Assembly (NCBI GenBank): GCA_002477825.1 | Contig: DLKT01000009.1 | Span: forward strand, 1 to 47,136 | Source of the DNA: Caryophanales bacterium UBA7581 | GTDB taxonomy: Bacteria; Bacillota_I; Bacilli_A; RFN20; CAG-826 | Reading direction: 5' to 3' | Length of the DNA stretch: 47,136 nucleotides | Shown here: positions 26,417-33,563 of the stretch, one piece after another | Numbering within the stretch: the stretch's first letter is position 1 | How the letters are laid out: the number at the start of each line of letters is the position of its first letter | Notes under the pieces: generated by a model | Database searches by the model: none | What the model was told of the DNA's origin: nothing | The model's input: the letters and a program-made list of their open reading frames with translations, nothing else | Made by a program: the position numbers and the translations under genes

Positions 26417-26441
26417 GTACCCCCATAAAATATGAGGGTAC
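26417..26441 (-). other. Intercistronic hairpin in lipoprotein operon
   Basis: On the minus strand GTACCCTCATA pairs with TATGGGGGTAC (11 bp with one U-G pair), 3-nt loop. No proper T-tract follows, so it may mark partial termination or RNA processing between the first gene and the other three. Confidence 0.5.
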
Positions 26442-26462
26442 CTATTGATTAACGAATAGAAA

Positions 26463-29147
26463 TTAAGCGGCTACTGGAGTAACAGTTGTTCCACCAATAT
26501 TATACACATTATCGTTGATATTTGTGTTAAATGTAATAGAAGCAACGGATCCATCATCAGCAAAGGCTACAGTGGCTTCAATAACTTTATTTACAACAGC
26601 ACTATCAACAGCTTTTGTAATGGTTAATGAAAGCTTGTTTGTGCTTGCATCAAATGTTCCAGTAAAATCAAAATAATAGTTTTTGTTATTTACACGGATT
26701 TGACCTTTAATACTGGGAGAAGCATCAAAATCAAGATAGAGCTTATTGTTTTCATTATTGAAATCATCAATAAATGAACCAGCAAATTGAAGATTTGCAA
26801 ATTGAGATAAGCCAGAATAGGAACCTGTAGCTTTATCTAAACTATAAGTATGGGTCACTTCACCAAGAGTAATAGTAACTACGTTATTTTCAAGAGTGTA
26901 AGTACCTTTTACACTATCCAAAGTAGCAACGCCATAGCCATCTAAGACCAAAGTACCATCTGCGCCACTATAAGTTCCTTCATAACCATCAGTTGGAAGA
27001 GCAGCGGATGCATAGGTGTGATTTTCTAAGTCGAGTAAATAGGCAGTTTCAACTTCATTGATTGTGACAATTATTTTATTAGCAACTTCACTATCAGCAA
27101 CGTAAGTTCCGACTGCATCATCTAAAGTTGCTGTGCCAAAGCCATTTAAAACAAGGGTAGAAGAATCTTTTGTATAAGTTCCTTCCAAACCATCAGAAGA
27201 AATTTCTTTTACCGAATGTTGATATCCATTGCTCTTTGAATCAATTTTGGTGATTTCAAAAGCAGCTAAAACGGTGTCTCCATTCATAATAGCCACTTTA
27301 TCACCGACTGTTTTACCATCACCTGAGATGTGATTAACAGTGACATCAAAGTAAGCATTTCCAGTCTCATCGTCGTAATATACGTCCACTGCGCCATCAG
27401 TGTAAGCAACATGGAAGTATTGTTTTTTCACCTTGCTGCTTTCAAAAAGCATGTAAGTGAAGGTATTATCCATCTTAAAGTCGCCTAAGCCATTTGCAAC
27501 AACTAAAGATTCGGCTCTACCAGATAAAGCTGGTCCATTAACATCAATTAATAAAGCGGTAGAATTTTCTTTTTCATTTGCAAATACATAAGCAGTTTTT
27601 GGACTATATGTCGTATCTTGCGCTAATGAATATGCATTTTCTTTTCCTTCAATATTGGTAGCATTTTTATATTTGCTTCCATCGAATTTAGCAGTGCCAT
27701 CTTCATTAATTTCGACAGTAGTGGTTGTAGAATAGTATCCTTTATATCCTTTATATGTTCCTGGAACTTTCGTTCCTTTAAATACGGATTCGACTTCACT
27801 AAGAGTTACCTTGGTGTAATCATAGTCTCCAACTTTAAAGTAATGTCTGCCATCACTATCGACACTGACGGTATAGCTTGAGGAAGTTTTGGAAATGTCT
27901 TCAGAACTACTACCATAGGATAAGTTATAAGAAGCAACAACAAATTTATGGAAAGTGCTTGGAGTCTTATCAGTTACATTGATATAAATTACATCATCAT
28001 ATAAAGCTGAAGTGGCTGTAACTTCTTGTTCTTGACCATTTTCATTTGTCACTTTTTTCGTTAAGTTTACACTATAGTGTTCAGAGTCTTCATAAGAGAG
28101 ATAACGAATATGATCTTTCATTGTAATGTCAACATTTGCAGGATAAGTTGGCATAGTAACTAAGTATTCACCATCTTCATTTTTTGTTAATTCACTACCA
28201 TTGAAATGTACTTTATCAACGGTTCTTTTTTTACCAGAGTCAGATACACTAATATGTAAAAGAGTACCGACAGGTACAGCGGTACCTTGAGTTAAGTAAT
28301 GAGTCATTTCTCTTTCAGGATCATCAGCATAAGGTGTTTTATAATAAACACGTACATTACAATCTTCGGTATCCCATGTAACAGCATACACGTTAGTTCC
28401 TGTAGTAGCGGATAATGTAACAGCGTGTCCTGGCATCGTGAAGGAATAAGTTCCTTTATTCGCATCTACTGGTTGTAAAACAACGTCTTCTTCTAAAGCA
28501 ACAACGGTTTTATACCAATAGCCAGCATAAGTGGCAGCGGTGAAAGTGACGGTTTCGCCTTCAGCAGCGGAAGTAACATCACAGACGATACCAAAGGAAT
28601 CTTTTACAGCGTCAGCAACAGTAATGGCGTAAACATTGACGACAGTTGCGTCGATGACTGCATCAGCATCAGCAGGCATAGCGAATTTACAAATCTTTGT
28701 ACCTTTTTGATTGGATTCTTTTATTTCTAATGAAGAACCATTTAAGGTGACAGCGTCTAAACGTTTAGAAGAACCGATGGAGAGATATAGAGTGACTTCT
28801 TCACCTTCTTCAGGAGTGAGCTTACTAGCTCTAATTGATAAGCCATCAATCTCAGGAAGCATCACTTTGTGTTCTTCTACTGGAGCAGGTGTCGAAGTAG
28901 AAGGTGCTGGAGTTGATGTGGATGGTGTTACAGTAGATGTATCTGGTGTAACACTTGTAGTTGGTGGCACCACACTTGTTGTTGGTGTAGGTGCAGTTGT
29001 TGCACTGTCCGATGTTGTTGGTGTTGTAACACTTGTTGTTGGGCTATCAGTTCCACTATCTGAAGAGCTGGAACCAGGTTTAGAATTACAAGCACCAAGA
29101 GATAAAGCAATCGCTAACATTGCAACGAAAGTTAACTTTTTGTTCAT
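26463..29147 (-). CDS. Large repeat-rich lipoprotein, first gene of minus-strand operon
   Basis: 894 aa predicted surface lipoprotein. Lipobox LGAC with Cys at 20. A 70-residue Thr/Ser/Pro linker (about 22-93) that would lift the body off the membrane. Three beta modules (about 98-168, 172-247, 253-345) each end with a 'F/YxFxMP......(I/V).AT' pattern like InlB B-repeat/'bacterial repeat' domains. A mixed beta region follows. Two copies of a 'DG.EGTY...TLVL.G.G.ATLD...GTY' repeat lie at about 652-682 and 720-750, then a C-terminal beta-sheet domain. No enzyme motif. SD AAAGGAA is 8 bases before ATG. Its promoter side has a long leader. Probable adhesin, scaffold or ligand-binding protein. Confidence 0.8.
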   Translation of the reverse strand: MNKKLTFVAMLAIALSLGACNSKPGSSSSDSGTDSPTTSVTTPTTSDSATTAPTPTTSVVPPTTSVTPDTSTVTPSTSTPAPSTSTPAPVEEHKVMLPEIDGLSIRASKLTPEEGEEVTLYLSIGSSKRLDAVTLNGSSLEIKESNQKGTKICKFAMPADADAVIDATVVNVYAITVADAVKDSFGIVCDVTSAAEGETVTFTAATYAGYWYKTVVALEEDVVLQPVDANKGTYSFTMPGHAVTLSATTGTNVYAVTWDTEDCNVRVYYKTPYADDPEREMTHYLTQGTAVPVGTLLHISVSDSGKKRTVDKVHFNGSELTKNEDGEYLVTMPTYPANVDITMKDHIRYLSYEDSEHYSVNLTKKVTNENGQEQEVTATSALYDDVIYINVTDKTPSTFHKFVVASYNLSYGSSSEDISKTSSSYTVSVDSDGRHYFKVGDYDYTKVTLSEVESVFKGTKVPGTYKGYKGYYSTTTTVEINEDGTAKFDGSKYKNATNIEGKENAYSLAQDTTYSPKTAYVFANEKENSTALLIDVNGPALSGRAESLVVANGLGDFKMDNTFTYMLFESSKVKKQYFHVAYTDGAVDVYYDDETGNAYFDVTVNHISGDGKTVGDKVAIMNGDTVLAAFEITKIDSKSNGYQHSVKEISSDGLEGTYTKDSSTLVLNGFGTATLDDAVGTYVADSEVANKIIVTINEVETAYLLDLENHTYASAALPTDGYEGTYSGADGTLVLDGYGVATLDSVKGTYTLENNVVTITLGEVTHTYSLDKATGSYSGLSQFANLQFAGSFIDDFNNENNKLYLDFDASPSIKGQIRVNNKNYYFDFTGTFDASTNKLSLTITKAVDSAVVNKVIEATVAFADDGSVASITFNTNINDNVYNIGGTTVTPVAA
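26838..27194 (-). repeat. Two tandem GTY...TLVL.G.G.ATLD protein repeats
   Basis: Residues 652-682 and 720-750 of the 894-aa lipoprotein share DG(L/Y)EGTY, TLVL(N/D)G(F/Y)G and ATLD..(V)GTY or KGTY. A related, more divergent copy with GTYKGYKGYY...V.INEDGTAKFDG is visible near 463-490. Confidence 0.7.
28113..28856 (-). repeat. Three InlB-like 'MP' beta modules
   Basis: Modules at about residues 98-168, 172-247 and 253-345, ending in KFAMPADADAVIDAT, SFTMPGHAVTLSAT and LVTMPTYPANVDITM. The same ending (YTFVMPYQQAIIRA) occurs once in the 820-aa protein of the same operon. Confidence 0.65.
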
Positions 29148-29232
29148 AATCGTATTTCCTTTCTTTCATTGATATGAATAAGTATATAGAAAATGTTGGA
29201 TAAATATGATTTTCATTTGTAAATAGCAAAAA

Positions 29233-29260
29233 TACATCTCAATAAATTGAGGCATTTTTG
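29233..29260. other. Terminator-like hairpin in the leader of the minus-strand lipoprotein operon
   Basis: CTCAAT (29238-29243) / ATTGAG (29246-29251), with flanking CAAAAAT (29227-29233) / ATTTTTG (29254-29260) that can extend the stem over a small asymmetric bulge. It is symmetric enough to read on either strand. It lies between the candidate minus-strand promoter at 29309-29337 and the lipoprotein start at 29147. Confidence 0.4.
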
Positions 29261-29308
29261 TTAATTATAAATAAAAATCACGTGTCCATACACTTTTTAT
29301 ATGTTTAA

Positions 29309-29337
29309 AGAATATTGAAAAAATCTTCTCACGTCAA
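29309..29337 (-). promoter_or_regulatory. Candidate promoter of the four-lipoprotein operon
   Basis: Minus strand TTGACG (29337-29332), 17-bp spacer, TATTCT (29314-29309; 4 of 6). If used it gives a leader of about 155 nt. Confidence 0.5.
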
Positions 29338-29360
29338 GAAAAAATTGTAATTTTTTTCAT

Positions 29361-29392
29361 AAAAAAAGAAAAAAGCGCTTTCACAGCGCTTT
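29361..29392 (-). terminator. Terminator of the propeller-like membrane protein gene
   Basis: On the minus strand AAAGCGCT (29392-29385) pairs with AGCGCTTT (29379-29372), 5-nt loop, then a T-rich tail with one C (29371-29361). Confidence 0.8.
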
Positions 29393-29413
29393 CATATAAT
29401 GAAAATAGTTTCA

Positions 29414-30445
29414 CTATTTGTTTAGAGAATAAGACATGACATAGTAAGTAGGGTAAAGATTGAAGGCTTTATATTTTTTACAAGCCGATTCAAAGTTTAC
29501 ATAAACATTTCCGTTATAGTAATCTAAGTCTTCACTCATCGGCATCATACGGGTGATGAAAATTTGATTTTTAGAATTTAAATCATAGACAGGAATTTCT
29601 TTTTCATCGATAGTAACAAAACGATCTTCCTTTTGGCTTTCTTGAATTGCATCATAAACAGTTAAGTAAGAATGGAAAATAGCCCAAGAGGTTGAAAGAA
29701 TGAAACGACCTTGTTCGTCGACGGCAAACCCTTGAACTTTTTGTTTTATGGTTACAATTTGATTGGGAGTTAAAGAAGCTAAACCATAGGCTTTAGCGTC
29801 TTCGTTATCATTACCATCGTTTTTCATAAAGGAATAATGTTCTACCCAAGCATTATTATAACTTCCATCAGAAGTTTTAAAATGATGAGATTCATCCGTT
29901 TCATATTTGTTCTTTAAATAGAATTCGCCTACCCATAATCCTTCTTCGTTAGCGAACACAAAGGAAGCTTGGTTATGAACGGAGAAAGAAGTCATCGTTA
30001 ATGGTGTTTGATCTTTTTCCTCTTTATAAGCATTCTCTTTTATTTGTTGATAAGAAAGAACATAAATCTTTTTATTATTCGCAACGTAAACATAATCTTT
30101 ATATTTAGCAATACCACCAACGTGACCGGTAAAGGTCTTATCATTGAGATCGGGCATTTTAACCATGCCCACATTGTTTTCCTTATTATTAATATAAATA
30201 CGAGAACTGGTATGATCTGTCATATAACCAGTGAATAAGAAAGCATCATCTTCAGGGACATAGGCTAAACCTTGAGGAGAATAAGGTGCATCTAAACCGG
30301 GAATTTTGACCTCTTCTTTAGCGTTTTTTAAAAAGTTTTTATACATGGGATTTCTAGCACAGGCTAGAGCAAGAACAGTAACTAAGAATAAACCGACAAC
30401 ACTACCGAGACTAATACCAATAATTTTTCCGACTTTTTTCTTCAT
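29414..30445 (-). CDS. Membrane-anchored extracytoplasmic protein, possible beta-propeller
   Basis: 343 aa protein. One N-terminal hydrophobic segment (about 7-28, KIIGISLGSVVGLFLVTVLA) ends in ALACARNP. This is a poor lipobox (Leu at -2), so it is either a signal anchor or an atypical lipoprotein. The exported part has YSPQGLAYVPEDDAFLFTGYM, FTGHVGGIAKYKDYVYVANNKKIYVLSY and VQGFAVDEQGRFILSTSW: strand-turn-strand units spaced like blades of a beta-propeller, as in YncE/SMP-30-like sensors or binding proteins. No catalytic motif is certain. SD TAGGAGG is 11 bases before ATG, a long spacing. Divergent from the Fur-type regulator. Confidence 0.75.
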   Translation of the reverse strand: MKKKVGKIIGISLGSVVGLFLVTVLALACARNPMYKNFLKNAKEEVKIPGLDAPYSPQGLAYVPEDDAFLFTGYMTDHTSSRIYINNKENNVGMVKMPDLNDKTFTGHVGGIAKYKDYVYVANNKKIYVLSYQQIKENAYKEEKDQTPLTMTSFSVHNQASFVFANEEGLWVGEFYLKNKYETDESHHFKTSDGSYNNAWVEHYSFMKNDGNDNEDAKAYGLASLTPNQIVTIKQKVQGFAVDEQGRFILSTSWAIFHSYLTVYDAIQESQKEDRFVTIDEKEIPVYDLNSKNQIFITRMMPMSEDLDYYNGNVYVNFESACKKYKAFNLYPTYYVMSYSLNK

Positions 30446-30479
30446 ACTTTCATTATCCTCCTACGTGCAACTATTTATT

Positions 30480-30507
30480 ATTTTACTTTAAAAAAATAAA
30501 TATTCAA
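30480..30507 (-). promoter_or_regulatory. Promoter of the propeller-like protein gene
   Basis: Minus strand TTGAAT (30507-30502), 16-bp spacer, TAAAAT (30485-30480). It is back to back with the Fur-family promoter that starts at 30526. Confidence 0.6.
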
Positions 30508-30525
30508 TATAAGAAAGAAAAATGC

Positions 30526-30553
30526 TTGCAATTTGATTTCTTCATGTTATAAT
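30526..30553 (+). promoter_or_regulatory. Promoter of the Fur-family regulator / reverse rubrerythrin operon
   Basis: TTGCAA (30526-30531), 16-bp spacer, TATAAT (30548-30553) with TGT before it (extended -10). Confidence 0.85.
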
Positions 30554-30559
30554 ATAGTT

Positions 30560-30584
30560 GTTAATGAGAAAAATTATCATTAAC
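30560..30584 (+). promoter_or_regulatory. Fur/PerR-type operator
   Basis: Perfect outer arms GTTAATGA (30560-30567) / TCATTAAC (30577-30584). The 19-bp core at 30563-30581 fits the Fur/PerR 7-1-7 layout (ATGAnAA ... TTnTCAT). It begins at the predicted transcription start, so binding would block initiation. Most likely autoregulation by the encoded regulator. Confidence 0.75.
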
Positions 30585-30597
30585 AGAAAGGAAAGAT

Positions 30598-30984
30598 ATG
30601 AAAAGAAGAACGACAGAAAATCGAAAAGTTATCTATCAAACCATCGATCAATTAGGGCATATTTCTTTAATGGATTTAAATGAATACCTTTTAAAAAAGG
30701 GAATCCGCATTCCTACAGCCTCTTTATATCGCAATATTAAAGTGTTAGAGGATGATGGCTTGATCCGCGAAGTAGAAAAGTCAGGAACGTGTGTTTATGA
30801 AATTGTCGCACGACCTCATCATTATCACTTTGAATGTGATATCTGTGGAGAGATTATCGATGTTCCTATAGAAGCATTGGATGTTGAACCTAATGAAAAA
30901 TTCAATAAAATGCACTTTCAAATATCTTCTTATGATGTCTTAATTCATGGGATTTGCCCCCAATGTGGCAAAAAAATTAAATAA
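30598..30984 (+). CDS. Fur-family transcriptional regulator, probably PerR-like
   Basis: 128 aa metal-dependent repressor. Winged helix with RIPTASLYRNIKVLEDDGLI (about 37-56) as recognition region. HHYHFECDICG supplies His74, His75 and His77 near the regulatory metal site. The structural zinc pairs are Cys80/Cys83 and Cys120/Cys123. The length is typical for compact PerR/Fur proteins. The adjoining reverse rubrerythrin gene (18 bases downstream) favours peroxide sensing (PerR) over iron or zinc control, but Fur and Zur cannot be ruled out from sequence alone. SD AAAGGAAAG precedes ATG. A palindromic operator over its own promoter suggests autorepression. Confidence 0.85.
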   Translation: MKRRTTENRKVIYQTIDQLGHISLMDLNEYLLKKGIRIPTASLYRNIKVLEDDGLIREVEKSGTCVYEIVARPHHYHFECDICGEIIDVPIEALDVEPNEKFNKMHFQISSYDVLIHGICPQCGKKIK

Positions 30985-31001
30985 AGGAGAATAAAAAAAT
31001 T

Positions 31002-31553
31002 ATGAAGTACAAATGCAAAATCTGTGGACAAGTTTTTGAAGTTAAAGAAGGAGAAGAACCTATTTGCCCAGTCTGCAAAGCGAAAGGTGACAAGTTAGAA
31101 GTTTATGAAGAACCAAAAGGTGATTTAGTGTGGCCAGCCGAACATAGTGTTGGTATTGCAAGTGGCTTAGACGCGATGGTCGTTGAAGGATTAAAGAATA
31201 ACTTTAACGGGGAATGTAGTGAAGTGGGTATGTATATGGCTATGGCTCGTCAAGCTTTCCGTGAAGGTTATCCAGAAATTGGGCAATTATTTGAACAAAT
31301 TGCCAAAGAAGAAGCTGAACACGCCGCTCGCTTTGAAGAAATGTTAGGTGATTTAGTGGTAGCTGACACCAAAGCTAATATTGAAAAAATGTTAGCAGGT
31401 GAAAATGGCGCTTGCTTTGGTAAAATGGAAATTGCTAAACGCGCTAAAGAATTAGGTTATGATGCTATCCATGATAGTGTTCATGAAATGGCTCGTGATG
31501 AAGCCCGTCATGGTAAAGCTTTAGAAGCTGTTTTACATCGTTATTTTAAATAG
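31002..31553 (+). CDS. Reverse rubrerythrin (peroxide-reducing non-heme di-iron protein)
   Basis: 183 aa. An N-terminal rubredoxin-like [Fe(SCys)4] domain, with CKIC at 5-8 and CPVC at 22-25, comes before the ferritin-like di-iron domain. This is the reverse of classical rubrerythrin, where rubredoxin is C-terminal. The di-iron helices show NGECSEVGMYMAMARQAF, EEAEHAARFEEM and ARDEARHGKALE, the paired Glu/ExxH ligands. Known reverse rubrerythrins of clostridia are PerR-controlled and reduce hydrogen peroxide and oxygen using NADH-linked electron donors. It shares an operon with the Fur/PerR-type regulator here. SD AAAGGAG 11-12 bases before ATG. Strong sign of an anaerobic lifestyle with transient oxygen exposure. 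Confidence 0.93.
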   Translation: MKYKCKICGQVFEVKEGEEPICPVCKAKGDKLEVYEEPKGDLVWPAEHSVGIASGLDAMVVEGLKNNFNGECSEVGMYMAMARQAFREGYPEIGQLFEQIAKEEAEHAARFEEMLGDLVVADTKANIEKMLAGENGACFGKMEIAKRAKELGYDAIHDSVHEMARDEARHGKALEAVLHRYFK

Positions 31554-31561
31554 AAGAAAAG

Positions 31562-31599
31562 AAAGACTTGCTATTTTTTGCTTAGCGAGTCTTTTTTTT
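31562..31599 (+). terminator. Intrinsic terminator after reverse rubrerythrin
   Basis: AAAGACTTGCT (31562-31572) / AGCGAGTCTTT (31584-31594) with one G-U pair, 11-nt loop, T-tract to 31599. Confidence 0.9.
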
Positions 31600-31600
31600 A

Positions 31601-31609
31601 TGCTATAAA
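31601..31609 (+). promoter_or_regulatory. Extended -10 for the ATP-grasp ligase gene
   Basis: TGC then TATAAA (31604-31609), directly after the terminator. No good -35. Confidence 0.5.
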
Positions 31610-31642
31610 ATGTCTACAATAAGAAAGAAAGAAGGGATATCT

Positions 31643-32524
31643 ATGAAGGGTGCAATATTAATTAATGCTTATAAAGTCTATGATAGTGTGTGGAATCAGG
31701 TAGAAAGACTAAAAGAGGAATTTCATGCCTATCAAATTGAAATCGATGTGATTTCTAACGCAGAAATCACCGCTTTTATTGCTAACCAAAATATAGAAAC
31801 CACCTTAAAACCTTATGATTTTGTTATTAATTTAGATAAAGATATCTATATTGCTAGAATGATTGAAAAAGCGGGTATTCCTTTGTTTAATTCTTCTTAT
31901 GGATTAGAAGTTTGTGATGATAAAATGTTAACTTATATCGCTTTAGCCAATCTTTCAATCCCTATGCCTAAGACCATCAGTGCCCCTTTATGTTATAAAG
32001 AAGAGAAAGAAAATCATTTTATTGAAAATGTAGAAAAAATGCTTTCTTATCCGTTGGTTGCTAAAGAATGCTATGGATCTTTAGGACAACAAGTTTATCT
32101 GATAGAAAATCATGAAGAATTATTAGAAATAGAGAAAAAATTACTTTATAAGCCACATCTGTATCAAGAATACATTACTTCTAGTAAAGGAAAAGACGTT
32201 CGTGTGGTTGTAGTAGGTAATCACGCAATTGCATGGATGGAAAGATATTCTTTAGACGACTTCCGTAGCAATTTAGCGCAAGGTGGACACGCTCGTCCTG
32301 TTGAAATCTCCCCTGAATTTATCTTCTTAGCGGAAAAGATTTCTAAAGAACTACATTTAGATTATTGTGGTATTGATTTCTTATATGGAGAAGATGGAAA
32401 GCCTATTTTATGTGAAGTGAATTCTAATGCTTTCTTTAAAGGAATCGAAAATATTAGTCATGTGAATGTAGCCAAAGCTTTAGTAGAACACATTTTAAAG
32501 CAATTATCCATTGACAAAAAATAG
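31643..32524 (+). CDS. ATP-grasp ligase, RimK-like family
   Basis: 293 aa ATP-dependent ligase. I start at ATG 31643 because SD GAAGGGA precedes it, while a longer frame from 31610 has no SD. Pre-ATP-grasp region with NSSYGLEVCDDKMLTY (the N..(G)...CDDK element), then ATP-grasp: YPLVAKECYGSLGQQVYLI (lysine for ATP), IAWMERYS, DDFRSNLAQGG (loop with ribose/Mg contacts) and LCEVNSNAFFKGIE with the Glu-x-Asn metal ligands. Family members add glutamate or make amide-linked peptides and cofactors (RimK, LysX, CofF, MptN types). No context here decides the substrate. The -35 of the next promoter lies in the gene's final codons. Confidence 0.85.
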   Translation: MKGAILINAYKVYDSVWNQVERLKEEFHAYQIEIDVISNAEITAFIANQNIETTLKPYDFVINLDKDIYIARMIEKAGIPLFNSSYGLEVCDDKMLTYIALANLSIPMPKTISAPLCYKEEKENHFIENVEKMLSYPLVAKECYGSLGQQVYLIENHEELLEIEKKLLYKPHLYQEYITSSKGKDVRVVVVGNHAIAWMERYSLDDFRSNLAQGGHARPVEISPEFIFLAEKISKELHLDYCGIDFLYGEDGKPILCEVNSNAFFKGIENISHVNVAKALVEHILKQLSIDKK

Positions 32525-32539
32525 AAGTTCTACTATAGT
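32511..32539 (+). promoter_or_regulatory. Promoter of queT
   Basis: Perfect TTGACA (32511-32516), 17-bp spacer, TATAGT (32534-32539). The -35 is inside the end of the ATP-grasp gene. Confidence 0.85.
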
Positions 32540-32547
32540 TTCAATAG

Positions 32548-32595
32548 TTTGAGATGTTCCTTGCATAACCATCTCAAAAATAAAAAACAAGGAGG
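32548..32595 (+). promoter_or_regulatory. preQ1-I riboswitch controlling queT
   Basis: Compact H-type pseudoknot typical of preQ1-I. P1: TTTGAGATG (32548-32556) with CATCTCAAA (32570-32578). Its loop reads TTCCTTGCATAAC, holding the conserved C (32564) that pairs with preQ1. An A-rich strand follows (32579-32587). CAAGG (32588-32592) pairs with CCTTG in the loop (32559-32563). The pseudoknot takes in the SD (AAGGAGG), so ligand binding should block translation. Starts a few bases after the promoter. Confidence 0.92.
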
Positions 32596-32603
32596 TTTTT
32601 TAA

Positions 32604-33089
32604 ATGAATCAAAAAAATTTCTTTAGTACCCGAAATATTGCTAAAATGGCAATTGTTATGGCACTATACGCTTCTTTAACTTTGGTGTTAACACCCATTT
32701 CTTTTGGTGCTATCCAAGTGAGAGTGTCGGAATTATTAGTCTTGTTATGCTTTTATAATCCAATTTATTGTTTTTCTATCACGATGGGGTGCTTAATCGC
32801 TAATTGCTTTTCACCTTTAGGATATGTAGACATTATCTTTGGTACCTTAGCAACTTTAATCGCTTGCTTAGGATTACATTTTATAAAAAATATCTTTATT
32901 GGTGCGGGTATTGCTGTACTTTCTAATGCTTTTATTGTAGGCGCAGAACTCAGTGTAGTGTATGAAAGTAATTTTTGGATTATGTGTGGACAAGTTGGTT
33001 TAGGAGAAATCATCGCTATCTTTGGCATTGGTATTCCTATTTTCTTAAGCATAAAGAATACAGAAGTCTTTAAAAAGATAATTGAATAG
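32604..33089 (+). CDS. queT: QueT-family queuosine-precursor transporter (ECF S component)
   Basis: 161 aa integral membrane protein with 5-6 hydrophobic segments. The N-terminus RNIAKMAIVMALYASLTLVL, then FGAIQVRVSELLVLLCFYNP and GCLIANCFSPLGYVDIIFGTLAT, are the conserved parts of QueT (PF06177), substrate-binding subunit of an energy-coupling-factor transporter. It needs shared EcfA/A'/T proteins not found in this window. Imports queuosine precursors (queuine/preQ1/preQ0 type). The preQ1-I riboswitch in its leader independently supports this. No queuosine synthesis gene is nearby, which fits salvage. Confidence 0.93.
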   Translation: MNQKNFFSTRNIAKMAIVMALYASLTLVLTPISFGAIQVRVSELLVLLCFYNPIYCFSITMGCLIANCFSPLGYVDIIFGTLATLIACLGLHFIKNIFIGAGIAVLSNAFIVGAELSVVYESNFWIMCGQVGLGEIIAIFGIGIPIFLSIKNTEVFKKIIE

Positions 33090-33124
33090 ATATTAAAAAG
33101 TCGATTTCTATTTATTTTGTTCTC

Positions 33125-33154
33125 TTTACAACTAGGCTATTTTCTTTTACAATA
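33125..33154 (+). promoter_or_regulatory. Candidate promoter for the TM2/YcxB-like genes
   Basis: TTTACA (33125-33130; 5 of 6), 18-bp spacer, TACAAT (33149-33154). No clear terminator is seen after queT in 33090-33124, so read-through is possible. Confidence 0.55.
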
Positions 33155-33183
33155 ATCGTTAGAAAGAAAAGGGGTGTTTTTTG

Positions 33184-33552
33184 ATGTTTTGCATGAATTG
33201 TGGTCATGAAATTGAAGAAAACGCTACCAAGTGTTCACGTTGTGGAACGCCGGTATCTCCTCATAGTGGTAATGCAATGCAAGATACTCGAATTGAAAGC
33301 TATGGCGATAAAAAGATACAACAAATGAGCAAATACTATCACATTGTTATTGGAATTATCGCTATTGTTTTAGGCTCTTTTGGTGTGCACAAGTTTTTAA
33401 TGGGACGCCGGTTGATTTGGATATTATACGCTATCTTTTGTTGGACGTTCATCCCTTTAATTATTGGCATTGTTGAAGGCATTCTTTATTTGTCTTGTTC
33501 GGAAGAAAAATTTGAAGAGAAATATCTTCATCGTGCTAATGATAGAAAATAA
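33184..33552 (+). CDS. Zinc-ribbon TM2-domain membrane protein (first copy)
   Basis: 122 aa. ATG 33184 is chosen over the adjacent TTG at 33181. N-terminal zinc ribbon: MFCMNCG plus KCSRCG, two CxxC knuckles. A flexible linker with Ser/His/Asp follows, then a TM2 domain: YYHIVIGIIAIVLGSFGVHKF, a GR turn and IWILYAIFCWTFIPLIIGIVEGILYL, two membrane helices. Such zinc-ribbon/TM2 proteins are common in Firmicutes, function unknown. SD AAAGGGGTG lies about 7-9 bases before ATG. First of three genes with 2- to 11-base gaps. Confidence 0.83.
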   Translation: MFCMNCGHEIEENATKCSRCGTPVSPHSGNAMQDTRIESYGDKKIQQMSKYYHIVIGIIAIVLGSFGVHKFLMGRRLIWILYAIFCWTFIPLIIGIVEGILYLSCSEEKFEEKYLHRANDRK

Positions 33553-33563
33553 GGAGAATCAAT

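Noticed and set aside
13209..29147. Prophage or integrative element carrying the lipoproteins
   Set aside because: No integrase, transposase, tRNA end or flanking direct repeats were seen, and the terminators and SDs match the rest of the window.
28711..29172. 153-aa reading frame opposite the 894-aa lipoprotein
   Set aside because: It is the mirror of the Thr/Ser/Pro linker and first module, giving a Val/Gly-rich low-complexity product with no SD.
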